Origin: Macrostomum hystrix
Lineage: Eukaryota > Platyhelminthes > Macrostomidae
Length of the DNA stretch: 64,000 nt
Direction: 5' to 3'
Assembly: GCA_950097015.1 (NCBI GenBank)
Contig: CATNEN010000002.1
Coordinates: forward strand, 1,240,001 to 1,304,000
The notes beneath the pieces were generated by a model, which searched no databases, was not told where the DNA came from, and was given only the letters and a program-made list of their open reading frames with translations. Numbering within the stretch: position 1 is the first letter of the stretch; every line of letters begins with the position of its first letter. Made by a program: the position numbers and the translations under genes. Below are positions 21,756-35,342 of this stretch, one piece after another.

Positions 21756-24700
21756 ATGGCGAATGCACAAGCGACATCTGAGGTGAGCTTACAAAATTTA
21801 TCGATGCCTCTGATCCTACTTTGTCCACTTGAGCCAGTCATTTTTAGCATTGCGACTTGAGCATTGGTTTTTTAAATCCCGCTAATTTTTTTTTCACAGA
21901 CCGTTCTCACAGCGGAACAGATTAAATGGAATGAGATTTTCAAACAAATTTGTGTCTCTGAAAAAAGTAAAGCTGCAGATGTAGTCGTTGGGCTGCTTGG
22001 GAAATCACAATCTCAAATCGTTGAAGTGGATGTCGAAGCCGGAAAAAACCCGATCCTCCTGGAGGCAAGCCTGCAAAATATTAAGGAATTTAAACAACAT
22101 CTCGTAGCCCAACTGAATAGGCAGAGGGGAAAATCAACGTCTGTAAAGATTTGTGCAGAAATGCAGGTGGCCTCGCAGACACAGACACAGACTTATTCGG
22201 TAGAGGCAGTGATACACTGTAGAGGTAGAGGCACAGGCAGAGGCACAGGCACATTCGGTAGAGGCACATATGGTAAGTTTAGCTGCTACGTACATGTGAA
22301 GGACAGCGGCTGGTTTAAATGGATCGAGAACGGAAAATTCGAGCTAATTACAAAGTCAAGAAACGCCACTGATCAACGTAGCAGCTTCTTGGTTATACTA
22401 ACAAGGAATTCAAGTATAGATGCCGCCTCAAACTCGGTCTGCAACACGGTGACGGCTGACCAACCAGTTTTTCACTCGGAAACTGAAGCAGCGGAGGTGA
22501 GAACGCAAATTATAGCTGATTAAATTGATACCGAATGTTAATGTTGCTGAAATAACCACATAAGCAACTCATATTTGTGCATTTTCATTAATTCGTGCCG
22601 CAGAGGATGATATCAAGTTGAGCTCGAAATAGTTGCTTAGCAACAAAAAAGAAAATGATCAACAAATAAAATCCGATTGCTTATTTAATTGACATTTAAT
22701 GGGCTTATTCCGTGCCAGGAATCACCAGTCGATGGTCTAAAGAGACTCAGATTTGAAGCCCACAATATAATTTAATGGTCCGTGTAGGAGGTCAGTGTAT
22801 AAAAATGTAAATGTATGCAATGTGGATGTATATCATTGTATTTGGAAATCAACAAGAATTTATTATTACGTACTGCTCAGCCTATTTTCAGCAAAAATTT
22901 TCTATGCAAATGTTTTAGCGGCTGCTTTTTTTATTTTTTCTTGAAAATTTTAAACACAGACTCGAATTTTCGCATCCCGTTGCAGGCAGCAGAGAATGAA
23001 GATAAACAAGAGACCGAAGCAATTGAAGAGATCCATATCGATCCGAACAGCTCGGTTAGCATCAATGAGTTTAACTGTAAGTTCTTTTATTTTAGCATGC
23101 TTATTTTAACAAGATCAATGCTTCTTCAAATATATTTGTGGTAGCAGAATTCTTCACGCGAAATTACTTTTAAATGCATGTAATCAGTTATTTTTTCTTT
23201 TAAGATGCGGCACTGCCAGAGCTCCCGTGTCAGTTTCTGTGGCTCCGCGACGAATACATCAGCAAGGAGAACTGCGAAGCTTTTATTGCCACCGCTGAGG
23301 AGAAAATAAAATCCGATCCGCTCAACGGTGCCGCGTATCACACCATTATCGCCTATCTTAATACAAGATCGACTTTAAGAGTTAATTATCAAGAGGCGGA
23401 GAAGCATCTTGAATTTGCAGAGAAAATTTCTGCCGAAAGCAAGAAAAAGCCTTCAGAATCAAGAACTGAAGAAATAGATCAATATGAGCAATATGAAGGC
23501 ATGAGAATTGACTGCGGCAGCAGCAGCAGCAGTGATGATTCGACGGCTGAAACAAAAAAAAAGGTTGACAAGAATTTGGACTGTCAATTTGTCGTTGATG
23601 CTCTGCGACTGTGGATCAGGAGGGAGCGCGGGTGCCCGCTGAGAGAGTTGAGTAAAGATTGGTACCCGCTTCACAAATTGTGGAGTGATGCTGTAGAGAA
23701 GCAGAAACAAGCAGAAATAAAGCAAGGCAGGCAGAAGACCATGGCGACAGATCATTCAGAAACTATTCAAACGAATCAGTTGTTAGTAAACACCTACATT
23801 GTGGAAGCCTTATCCTATCGTCATTTTGGTCGGAGACTGCACGAAAAGGCTGCGGACACCTTTGCTATGGCAAAAAGAATCACTGAAGAATCGAACTTCT
23901 CGGCTTTGTTCGGCGAAGTCAAAACAGTATCGATAATCAGACGAGATAATAGCTTCATTGTAAAGCCAAATGCTTACGAGATCAATCTATGGGCAAGCGC
24001 TTTCAGAGTCCTACCTGCTGATCCAGTCACGCGATGTAACTTTCTAGCCAGCTGTGCCTTAGCTCTCGTTAACTTTTCTGTAGATGAGAGCAACGGAAAA
24101 GAAGCTGCGAAAATTCATGCAGAGATTCGCAATGAGGGAAAGCAGAACGTGCATCCCCCGACTGAGGGGCAAGAATCCGAATCCAAAGAATCCGAATCCA
24201 AAGAATCCGAATCCGAAGAATTCCAGAATCCCAAGTCGTCAAATCGTCATCTTAGTTTTCGACTGGCAGAAAAAGCATTTGAGATGAGGAAAAAGAATTC
24301 GAAAGATTCGACAACTGATAAAGTGGATTTAGAGCCTGCAAAAACTGCTTTTGACCTTTGCCAAAGGGTATTTCGTAATCTTGGATTTACTGACAAAGCA
24401 AAGGAGGTAAAGGAATTTTTAAAGTCATACAAAAACGTTTACCTCGAAGCTGATGAAAAATTTAGAGAAGCGAAAGAGAGAATAAGAGAGCAAAGAAATG
24501 ATGAAGCAAATATTGCTTTAAAAGATGCCAAAGTTATACTGGAAAAAATGCCGGAAAATCGGAGAAATTGGGACTCTGACTATTTGCTAATTAAAATTCT
24601 TAATCTAGAACAAAAAGTAGACTCCGAAGAAATCGAGCGTCTTTACGACGAAGGCGCAGTGAGATTCGGCCAACGACCATCGATGAAAGCTAAAATTCTT

Positions 24701-26380
24701 GCTCGAAAAGGTCATTTTCAAATTTGCTTTGCCAGAAAGCCACTGGAGGGATGGAGGACGCTGTACAGAGCGGTAGAACTTCACGCAGACTGTGTACATA
24801 AGCTTTACCCAGTTGAAATAAACTACATGGAACAGAAATGCGACGAATTATGCAAGATACAAATTGCATGGCTTTGGCAGACTTTCAGCATGCAGACCAA
24901 CGAGAGTCTCTGGTTCTGGTTTATTCGCCATTCACCACGCAAAGAGGAACCAACAGTCAACAAGAACATTCGCTTCAATGATATAACTCCCGGATCGGTT
25001 AGGAATATGGTAATGAAGCAAAGCGAGGATTGGAAAAACTTTGTTAGCAAGCAAAAGCGTTATGCATTTGACCAGTGTCGTAATGAAATAGAAAAAATCT
25101 ACAAAGATGCTTTAATTTTGGAATCACCTCAAATATCTGATGAAGACAAGCGGTTCGCCCGCTTTCATTTGTGCGAGTCGCTGCTCAATCGCAAGGCTGC
25201 AGTTCCGGACTCAGAAAATTATTTTAGCCAGCTTGTGAACGGAAAAGCGTCAGTGGCCGAGAAGCGTCTTAAGGCCAAGTGGTTTCTGGCTCAGCAATAT
25301 ACGAGTAAGATAAGCCACGACAACTTGCTTCAAATCATTTCGCTAGGTTGCAAAGACATTTTTCTAAAAGTTGTCGAAGATCTAATTAAAAGTCAACCGA
25401 ACTACCCGACGAGTCGCCGGTACGAGAAAGAAGAACCGGAGCCGCTGGACTTCCAAGTTTATTTTAGCACAACTGCCTATGAGTTCTGCGCAAGGATGTT
25501 GAACTGTGCGAATTCTGACAGCAGTGGATTCTACCTCCAGTCTCTGCCTTTCCCTGTGGATGATGAAGGTAAAAGCAGGAGGCCGCGAATCATCAAGTCT
25601 GACACAGAATTCGTAAAATACTTGCGCGAGAGAATAAATAAGTTCTTGCGAATTAACTATTCAGAGCGATCAGTTGACCGTGGAGTCACAATGCGAGAGT
25701 CTAGATTTAAATTGGCACAGAGGACTCTGGCTACTGCCAGAAAGTCAGCAAGCAGTAGCGGCAGCAGCGCTCAGTTTGAGATTGATTTATTGAAAAGTGC
25801 CAAGGAGCACATGGACGGTTTGGTTGAGCTGCTGCCAAAGGAAGATGGCAAACCAGCAGACGCCAACTATTATCATGCCTGCAGAAATGGTATTTTAAAA
25901 TTGAAGCCTGATAATTGGACCGTTCTTCAGACACCCAGTAAACTCGAACTTATAGTTAAGCTTCTCGAAGAGAATGAGAAACCTGGCAGCAATCCGGGAT
26001 TCAGTGCAGATTCTCGGCCGATTTCGCACGAGGAGGCTACTAAGTTTGCAAAAACGCTTTTTACTAAAGGAAAGTCACTTGAACAAATGGCCAAACTTAA
26101 GCTTCCTGACGAGATTTTAAATTTCCTCGCTCAGCGTGAGGCGTTTGTATGGCGAAAGCAGGGAGCATGGCTGTTCTTGTGGACGCACTACGGCAACATG
26201 GTGCACAGACGAAAGCAGGAGGAGGCAAGCTTTTACAAGAAAGAAATCAAAGATAAGCTGGAGCAACGCGGAGGCCCTGGGTCTCTGTACGAGCTGGCAC
26301 AGTTCGCCGTGGAGTTTGCCGAGGAGACTCAGTGGGTCTTCGAGAACTTCAAGAATGAGAGGAATAATGATGATGTCTGA
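21756..26380 (+). CDS. Large helical TPR-like protein, unknown function
   Basis: Four exons join in frame to 1,296 residues: 21756-21782, 21900-22496, 22986-23076 and 23205-26380, all with GT...AG borders. The ATG sits in AAAATGGCG. Residues about 10-120 are helical. Residues about 145-190 contain a low-complexity insert (RGRGTGRGTGTFGRGTYG) inside a stretch (YSVEAVIH...KFSCYVHV...GWFKWIENG) faintly like the C-terminal box of ubiquitin-specific proteases, but without its GHY histidine. From exon 4 on, the chain is a long series of helical hairpins (AAYHTIIAYL, YQEAEKHLEFAEKI, AEKAFEMRKK) typical of TPR-like solenoids, with a KESESKES repeat at about 24170-24220 bp. The length and cohesion of the joined frame argue for a real gene. 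Family not recognised; IFIT-like TPR proteins are one possibility. Confidence 0.85.
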
Positions 26381-26835
26381 TTTAACTGAAGACAATCATT
26401 TTACTAAGATGAGAAGGAAATTAAAGGACAACTTTATAATTAGATATTCGCTATGTTTTTATTTACGACTTTTTTACTTTTTTATTCTGGCCAATTTTTC
26501 CGCACTAAATGTAAAATCCATTTTTTTCTTTTTTTCGTGATCTGCTTCAGCGGTTCCAACGCAATATTTTATGTACATTAACGGACTGACTTTCTCGGCA
26601 GTCACTCATTATCTTGCACTTAATTTAAACACGTTTTAAAACCAGAACATAAAATTCTCGGGACTAAACAGCCGCTAGTTGCCGGAGCTGGTAAATATAT
26701 GAAGAGACTGTACCAAATGTGCAACTCTGAAACACAAATACCCACCATTTCGCAATGCTGGCTGCATGAAATTTGCAGTTAAAAGTTTCTGTCTCAAAGT
26801 TCCTTTCGGTTTGATTCTAAAAGAAATTTTTTTTT

Positions 26836-27035
26836 CAGCAACACTGCCTGCTTTGTTTATTTTGACTAAATATTTATTCAGCAACACTGCCTGCTTCGTT
26901 TATTTTGACTAAATATTTATGCAGCAACACTGCCTGCTTCGTTTATTTTGACTAAATATTTATTCAGCAACTCTGCCTGTTACTTTATTTTGACTAAATA
27001 TTTATTCAGCAACTCTGCCTGTTACTTTTTTGACT
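26836..27035 (+). repeat. 43-bp tandem repeat, about 4.5 copies
   Basis: Units begin CAGCAACACTGCCTGCTT and end TTTTGACTAAATATTTATT, with starts at 26836, 26879, 26922, 26965 and 27007. A related phrase, CAGCAACTCTGTCTG, recurs alone at about 44563. Confidence 0.85.
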
Positions 27036-29275
27036 ATGGAATATTTTTTGACGATTAAAAAATCTATAGCTTTGTTATTATACTAGAACAAAGTTCAATA
27101 TAAAACGTTAAAAGCGAAACGACAGTCGCAATGGTTCAAGTTCAGCCAAATAAAAAAATATATTTAATTTGTTTTAAAATTTGTTTTAATGTCATGTAAC
27201 TTCCATGTTACACCAATGTAACACCAATTCGTTAAATATGATTTTTGTGAAATGCAAAGGAGGTAAACAAGTTTTTGTTGCAGGTAATCCATTTCTCGTA
27301 TATGCAGCGAATATCTTAGACCGCTTGCTCAGCAGAGCTCCGCGTGTCATTTTTCGCTTCGACTCCAGTTGACTGTTCTCACAACTGGGAAATTTAGTGT
27401 AGTGTCAGCTTGTTTGCCCTTCTATTATTCAGTACTTATTTTTAGACGTGTTTTTGCTAAGAGTTCACCCACGCCAAGCCGGGCCGGACCAGCTGGGGGA
27501 ACGGACGCCCACCACCCCGCGAGCACTACCCCTGGGCTACGGTCCCGGCCAATCAGCGAGCGACCCGGCCTCACTACCTGTCTACCCTCGGCAAGAAGCA
27601 ACCCCGGGGCTCAGAACGGCGGTCGCAAGTCTACTGTGATTTGTCACCTTGGCTCAAGCTACAGCCAGGCATCCACCTCGCCGATCGACCTAATTTGGGG
27701 TTAAAATGACTCTATATAACGAAGCGTGTTTTCGTAGTCCAAAATTATCTTTTTCTGCAATCCGCCTCACACTGTGAGAAGCACGTGCAAATTATCGCTA
27801 TCGGCAATTCGCCTCACACTGTGAGAAGCACGCGCCAGCAAATTAAGTCCACTTGTTTTGTCCTTCCCCGCCCGACCACGCTCCGCTTGTTCAGTTAGGT
27901 AGCTTTCGGCGCTACGCGTCTTGAGAGTGCGCCGCTGACAAGGGTGGTCTAGATAGGCGCTGGTTGTCGAAGTCAGTACGTGCTCTCTTCGGAGACTCCG
28001 CCGTCCGGCAGAAGGAGTGCCAACCGATAGGATTTGTCGGGGCAGCGCTGAAAGCAGAGACAACCGGAGCCTCTCGGGAAGAGTAGGGCGCGGATTAGGC
28101 CAGTTAGGTAAAATTGTTATATCCAAATTGTTAGGCCAGACTTGCTTCTCACTGTGAGCGCGCTATAATTTATTTCTGTGCGAACATCTATTCTGTCAGT
28201 ATAACTTTTAAGTCAAGTAAACGATATTCAAAGTAATTCTATTCGTATCTGAAATCTTAGTCACAGCTGATCAAATCACTTCTAATCAAATTATTCGAGT
28301 CTTGTGTTCACACTATGTTATTCCTTTTCCATTGGGAGTTTCGCCGGGCCGGAGGACGACATTTCCTATTCCGCTTCGCTTGCTACCCTAGTACTCTAAC
28401 GCTATTTAATTTCAGATTCCCTGCTGCTATTGAAACGATTGGTAGGACACCGACCCTGGTGAATAGTGAATAGTCGCTAGCTTTAAAATTCCTCTCGCTC
28501 CAGCTAGGACATTCATTTTATTACATTAGCAAGTGATTATCTTATTTAGAACAGTTAGATTTTTTCTTGTTTATGAGAAACGGATTAACGGTATTAACGA
28601 AAACTAATTATTTTTTATTCTGCAGTAACGCTAACTAAAGCAAAAAGTAGACATGACTATTTATTCGATTTCAAACAGAAACATCAGATGACAAAGAAAC
28701 TGGTAACAGCAGTTTGCAAAGCCTGTGAATTGCCTAAAGCAGCAGTTAACAGCAGTAAATTGCCTAAAGATGTAGACATAGCCCACTGTAGTACGCAACC
28801 TCAAATAGTAGGCAAGGTGGTAGGCAGAGTATAGGCTCAGAATCAAGCAGTGAAGCGAAGAAGCCTCTCTCTGAAGTTGGTCCAATATATTAATTGTCTA
28901 TTACCAAATAGTCGACCAAAGAGGGCAAGCTCTTGACTTACTTGACTTAGCGGCAGGGAGCCTCCATGACGGACGCAGCGAGGAGGCGGCTGATGCCGAG
29001 CTCTGGTCAAGCTCTGGTCGACTAAGTTTTTCATAACTATACGAGCGTAGAATCGTAGGCGAGCCTAAAGAAGCTGCGCGTGACAGAAATTAAGATTATG
29101 GAAGATTAAATTCATAACAAACGGTAAAAAACAAAAGCAAGTGCCTGGATTAAGGGCTACATTAATTTTGCAGGCAATAAACGTATTTTTTTATACAGCA
29201 CAACCTACTCGATTTGGTCATTGTGAGTAGTGAATTTTGTCTCAATTGTATAATTTTGCAAATTAGAGTGCTCCC
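27036..29275. other. Intergenic DNA with a GC-rich patch
   Basis: 27470-27640 and 27840-28090 are much GC-richer than the surroundings. A phrase CGCCTCACACTGTGAGAAGC is repeated at about 27765 and 27810, and CTCACTGTGAG recurs near 28150. This could be part of an LTR or other old transposon. I see no protein domain, RNA gene or matching second copy. Confidence 0.35.
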
Positions 29276-30969
29276 ATGATTGATTTGACTGGGACGACAG
29301 GACAGGTTTGGCCATTGGACCCCAGTGTCTCTGTGACTTCGAATGAGGCATTTCAATTTATGATTGATTTGACTGGGACGACAGGACAGGTTTGGCCATT
29401 GGACCCCAGTGTCTCTGTGACTTCGAATGAGGCATTTCAATTTATGATTGATTTGACTGGGACGACAGGACAGGTTTGGCCATTGGACCCCAGTGTCTCT
29501 GTGACTTCGAATGAGGCATTTCAATTTATGATTGATTTGACTGGGACGACAGGACAGGTTTGGCCATTGGACCCCAGTGTCTCTGTGACTTCGAATGAGG
29601 CATTTCAATTTATGATTGATTTGACTGGGACGACAGGACAGATTTGGCCATTGGACCCCAGTGTCTCTGTGACTTCGAATGAGGCATTTCAATTTATGAT
29701 TGATTTGACTGGGACGACAGGACAGGTTTGGCCATTGGACCCCAGTGTCTCTGTGACTTCGAATGAGGCATTTCAATTTATGATTGATTTGACTGGGACG
29801 ACAGGACAGGTTTGGCCATTGGACCCCAGTGTCTCTGTGACTTCGAATGAGGCATTTCAATTTATGATTGATTTGACTGGGACGACAGGACAGGTTTGGC
29901 CATTGGACCCCAGTGTCTCTGTGACTTCGAATGAGGCATTTCAATTTATGATTGATTTGACTGGGACGACAGGACAGGTTTGGCCATTGGACCCCAGTGT
30001 CTCTGTGACTTCGAATGAGGCATTTCAATTTATGATTGATTTGACTGGGACGACAGGACAGGTTTGGCCATTGGACCCCAGTGTCTCTGTGACTTCGAAT
30101 GAGGCATTTCAATTTATGATTGATTTGACTGGGACGACAGGACAGGTTTGGCCATTGGACCCCAGTGTCTCTGTGACTTCGAATGAGGCATTTCAATTTA
30201 TGATTGATTTGACTGGGACGACAGGACAGGTTTGGCCATTGGACCCCAGTGTCTCTGTGACTTCGAATGAGGCATTTCAATTTATGATTGATTTGACTGG
30301 GACGACAGGACAGGTTTGGCCATTGGACCCCAGTGTCTCTGTGACTTCGAATGAGGCATTTCAATTTATGATTGATTTGACTGGGACGACAGGACAGATT
30401 TGGCCATTGGACCCCAGTGTCTCTGTGACTTCGAATGAGGCATTTCAATTTATGATTGATTTGACTGGGACGACAGGACAGGTTTGGCCATTGGACCCCA
30501 GTGTCTCTGTGACTTCGAATGAGGCATTTCAATTTATGATTGATTTGACTGGGACGACAGGACAGGTTTGGCCATTGGACCCCAGTGTCTCTGTGACTTC
30601 GAATGAGGCATTTCAATTTATGATTGATTTGACTGGGACGACAGGACAGGTTTGGCCATTGGACCCCAGTGTCTCTGTGACTTCGAATGAGGCATTTCAA
30701 TTTATGATTGATTTGACTGGGACGACAGGACAGGTTTGGCCATTGGACCCCAGTGTCTCTGTGACTTCGAATGAGGCATTTCAATTTATGATTGATTTGA
30801 CTGGGACGACAGGACAGGTTTGGCCATTGGACCCCAGTGTCTCTGTGACTTCGAATGAGGCATTTCAATTTATGATTGATTTGACTGGGACGACAGGACA
30901 GGTTTGGCCATTGGACCCCAGTGTCTCTGTGACTTCGAATGAGGCATTTCAATTTATGATTGATTTGAC
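29276..30969 (+). repeat. 84-bp minisatellite, 20 near-identical copies
   Basis: Twenty 84-bp units starting ATGATTGATTTGACTGGG. By eye the only variation is G-to-A (GGTTTGG to GATTTGG) in units 5 and 14. Because 84 is a multiple of 3, long frames stay open on both strands (28-residue repeats). No signal, splice site or domain suggests translation. Confidence 0.97.
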
Positions 30970-31021
30970 TGCTCGAGCATGATCGAAATTGACTGGGAAA
31001 AGGCCATACTAAGATTGCCGA

Positions 31022-31389
31022 ATGAACCGTGAATCGATAATAAGTGAAAGTTACTTTAACTTGTTATATTCCGTGCTGAATAGCCATTGGCTTCCACTGG
31101 AATTATCAAACATAGAAATATTGCTAAGTTTACAGGCGCAAATAGATGAATTTCAACCAAAACGGATAAAAAGTAGCAAGGCTACAGAGATTGAGCAGCA
31201 GGCATCGAGTTCAGGTTAGAAGATTTTAAATCATTACCAATGTCCAATAAGTCACTAAGTGCTACAAACCATTCGTCTGGCTCGCTAATGTTTAATATAG
31301 GCGCCGTTACGGAACTTGTGGAAGCTGTGGAATTGCCATTACCAAAAACTCATGCATTTGGTGAAGATACTGCTTGGCAACCAGATTAG
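31022..31389 (+). CDS. Possible small two-exon gene
   Basis: Exon 31022-31214 would join across an 86-bp intron (G|GTTAGA ... TTTAATATAG|G) to 31301-31389, giving about 94 residues. The sequence is MNRESIISESYFNLLYSVLN, then LPLELSNIEILLSLQAQIDE, then a short acidic end ELVEAVELPLPKTHAFGEDT. The composition is protein-like and it lies between two minisatellites. The donor is weak, no family is recognised and the start is unproven. Confidence 0.3.
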
Positions 31390-31702
31390 CTGCAGTCAAA
31401 TCTGTAGTTGTCACACAGACCTTTCTGTTGCATCCGTAATTAGCCCGGCTGTGAAAGGTGATGTGCTTCTCAAGAAAGAGAGTGAAGTCAGAGACAGTGC
31501 GGGCAGAGACAGGTGTTCGGATGCTTTTCCATCTTGCTCAAAGCGAAAATATTTTAAATTGGAAGCGATGAGCTCATGAGTACGAGCTGGATGAGAACGC
31601 CGATAGTGTGCAGTCAGTCCGGTACCCCTTCCACTCCAGGAGTTGCGTAACAGACAATTGATGCGAATGTGCCTTGCTATCGAATTGATTTTTTTTGCTA
31701 GG

Positions 31703-33118
31703 TAAGAGATAAGAGAATGATAGATAAGAGAGTGATAGATAAGAGAGTGATAGATAAGAGAGTGATAGATAAGAGAGTGATAGATAAGAGAGTGATAGAT
31801 AAGAAAGTGATAGATAAGAGAATGATAGATAAGAGAGTGATAGATAAGAGAGTGATAGATAAGAGAGTGATAGATAAGAGAATGATAGATAAGAGAGTGA
31901 TAGATAAGAGAATGATAGATAAGAGAGTGATAGATAAGAGAGTGATAGATAAGAGAGTGATAGATAAGAGAGTGATAGATAAGAGAGTGATAGATAAGAG
32001 AATGATAGATAAGAGAGTGATAGATAAGAGAATGATAGATAAGAGAGTGATAGATAAGAGAGTGATAGATAAGAGAGTGATAGATAAGCGAATGATAGAT
32101 AAGAGAGTGATAGATAAGAGAATGATAGATAAGAGAATGATAGATAAGAGAGTGATAGATAAGAGAGTGATAGATAAGAGAGTGATAGATAAGAGAGTGA
32201 TAGATAAGAGAGTGATAGATAAGAGAGTGATAGATAAGAGAGTGATAGATAAGAGAGTGATAGATAAGAGAGTGATAGATAAGAGAATGATAGATAAGAG
32301 AATGATAGATAAGAGAGTGATAGATAAGAGAATGATAGATAAGAGAGTGATAGATAAGAGAATGATAGATAAGAGAGTGATAGATAAGAGAGTGATAGAT
32401 AAGAGAATGATAGATAAGAGAATGATAGATAAGAGAGTGATAGATAAGAGAGTGATAGATAAGAGAATGATAGATAAGAGAATGATAGATAAGAGAGTGA
32501 TAGATAAGAGAGTGATAGATAAGAGAGTGATAGATAAGAGAGTGATAGATAAGAGAATGATAGATAAGAGAATGAGAGATAAGAGAATGATAGATAAGAG
32601 AATGATAGATAAGAGAATGATAGATAAGAGAATGATAGATAAGAGAATGATAGATAAGAGAATGATAGATAAGAGAATGATAGATAAGAGAATGATAGAT
32701 AAGAGAGTGATAGATAAGAGAATGATAGATAAGAGAATGATAGATAAGAGAATGATAGATAAGAGAATGATAGATAAGAGAATGATAGATAAGAGAGTGA
32801 TAGATAAGAGAATGATAGATAAGAGAATGATAGATAAGAGAGTGATAGATAAGAGAGTGATAGATAAGAGAGTGATAGATAAGAGAGTGATAGATAAGAG
32901 AATGATAGATAAGAGAATGAGAGATAAGAGAATGATAGATAAGAGAATGATAGATAAGAGAATGATAGATAAGAGAATGATAGATAAGAGAATGATAGAT
33001 AAGAGAGTGATAGATAAGAGAATGATAGATAAGAGAATGATAGATAAGAGAATGATAAATAAGAGAATGATAGATAAGAGAATGATAGATAAGAGAATGA
33101 TAGATAAGAGAGTGAATA
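31703..33118 (+). repeat. 15-bp minisatellite, about 94 copies
   Basis: Units AAGAGAGTGATAGAT, mainly with A/G at one site (GAGAGTG or GAGAATG). A rarer variant, AATGAGAGAT, occurs at 32571-32580 and again at 32916-32925, 345 bp (23 units) apart. Frames are open on both strands because 15 is a multiple of 3; they are not genes. Confidence 0.97.
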
Positions 33119-34332
33119 GATGACACGAGACCAAGATTTGGCAGAGAAGCTAGATGAGATAGGAAACGGGTGAGAATATAAAGGCTGAAAGATGCTTTTT
33201 AAATGTGAAATTCAGGCTATTGTAAATGAACTACTTAAATTGCACTTGGTGTAATTAAGCTTATATTAATGATAATACTTTTTATATGTATTTATTATAG
33301 AATTCGGGATCTAGACAGCCTGAGTGTGAAAAGTCTTTGTTATTGGCTGTGATTATAAAACAGGGGTAACTCAGGGCCATAACCTATAACCACATAGAGC
33401 AGGGTTGTCAAATTCCGCCCCACACGCCAGATGCCGCCCTCGAAACTCCCAAATCCGGTCTGGCCCCCTTCCAACAACTTTAGTATCCTGTCCTGTCTCA
33501 TCTCTCTCATCTGGAGATAGAGACTCCTATGTCTCCTGTCTCTCTTGTCTCTCTCATCTAATCTCATCTCTCTCTCACCTGAAGATGGAGAGTCTCATCT
33601 CTCGATCCATTGTCTCCCATCTCATATATTCTGTCTCATCTAATTACATATCTGACTCATCCTCCCCTGTCTTGTCGATCCCGTGTCTCATCTCTTCCCT
33701 GTCTCCTCTCTCACTCCTGTCGTATCTCTTTTCTGTGTTATCTATCCAGTGTCTCATCTCACATATTCCTACCATATTCTCATATTCCTACAGTTAATGT
33801 GGCCCACTGTCGTCTTTTAGCTTTTATCTGCGGACCACACACTAATATAAGATTGCCAACCCCTGACCTAACGAAACTATATAAGAACATACAAACATAA
33901 AAAACAGTTTAAAATGGGTCTTTACAAGGAAAAAGCAAAAATTTAGTAAGGTTGCAGTGGTAGATAAAACAAAAGAATGGACAAAATAAACAAATATTTT
34001 CTTAGTATTTTTCATAGACTCCAAATGAGTAAAACTCCATGCAAATTTTGGTAAAAGCCTATAAAGTTATTTATAATGTGTATAATGTTTTCTCTTATAA
34101 ACCTTTCCATTTTTTTCTGGAAAAGTTTAATTCCGGATTAAATCAGAGTTCTGTAACAGTTTTGCGTTACCGAGCTGCTTTTTCATTTCATATAGACTCA
34201 CATAAATGTAAATTCGAACTTAGGTTTCACTTAGACGCCAGCTGCACGGGTAGTAGGCCGCCAATCCCACTCGAGTATATTTAAATACAAGCTGAGCCAA
34301 TCAGCGTAGAGTAACTTCGCGATGACGGGATA
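33119..34332. other. Non-coding DNA with degenerate TCTCATC repeats
   Basis: 33480-33760 is pyrimidine-rich with many imperfect TCTCATCTC/CCTGTCTC phrases, an eroded minisatellite probably related to the 16-bp array at 34333. The rest is AT-rich without recognisable genes. Confidence 0.45.
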
Positions 34333-34734
34333 GAGATGGTACACGGGAGAGATGAGACACGGGAGAGATGAGACACGGGAGAGATAAGGCACGGGAGAGA
34401 TGAGGCACGGGAGAGATGAGACACGGGAGAGATGAGACACGGGAGAGATGAGGCACGGGAGAGATGAGACACGGGAGAGATGAGACACGGGAGAGATGAG
34501 ACACGGGAGAGATGAGGCACGGGAGAGATGAGACACGGGAGAGATGAGACACGGGAGAGATGAGACACGGGAGAGATGAGACACGGGAGAGATGAGACAC
34601 GGGAGAGATGAGGCACGGGAGAGATGAGACACGGGAGAGATGAGACACGGTAGAGATGAGACACGGGAGAGATGAGACACGGGAGAGACGAGACACGGGA
34701 GAGATGAGACACGGGAGAGATGAGACACGGGAGA
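34333..34734 (+). repeat. 16-bp minisatellite, about 25 copies
   Basis: Units GAGATGAGACACGGGA with an A/G variant (GAGGCACGGGA). Open minus-strand frames repeat every 16 residues, as expected for a 16-bp unit, and are not coding. Confidence 0.95.
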
Positions 34735-35342
34735 TTTGGTTGATGGGGACAGAATGGGGGAGAACTATTATCGGTCATACTCGAGATAGTTTCAGATTTG
34801 TCAGTTCAGTGACTCATTTGGTTTTCTGAACTTGACAGAACTTCAGTAACGGAAGTTAACACTTGCGCGACAAAAGTATGACGTATAAATTGTTACTAGT
34901 ATGTTAATTTACGCTATAATAACAATATTTAGATTTAAGAACAGTATCTGAATGCATTATTTCTTCAGGGTTTGTGGCAAAAACAATCGTAAATTGCTTA
35001 GCGTCAAGAATAGTACTGGTGTGTCCATTATTGTGTTATCGTTGCCTTATCATTGATTTCTTCATCAATTAATCTACTTTAACTTTTGTCAGCCCTTATT
35101 TCCGTCCGATTGATTACTGGTAAGTTTTTCAAATGGTTCTCTGAAGGAAAATTCTTAACATTCTCAATTCTTCACTCGTAGTTTAATTTTTATAGGTCTA
35201 ACTGCAAATTCGGTCAGTGAAGAATGACTTGAAGGTCAGGCATTTCTTGCGTACACAGACACTTACACACGATTGTAATGCGTACACAGACACATATTCA
35301 CTATTGGAATGCTTACAGACACATACACACGATTGGAAAGCC

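Noticed and set aside
29162-30982. Frames of 596 and 568 codons on both strands
   Set aside because: Produced by an 84-bp tandem repeat, a multiple of three; no other coding evidence.
31411-33134. Very long frames of five-residue repeats (IDKRV, SLIYH, LLSII)
   Set aside because: By-product of the 15-bp array, open on both strands.
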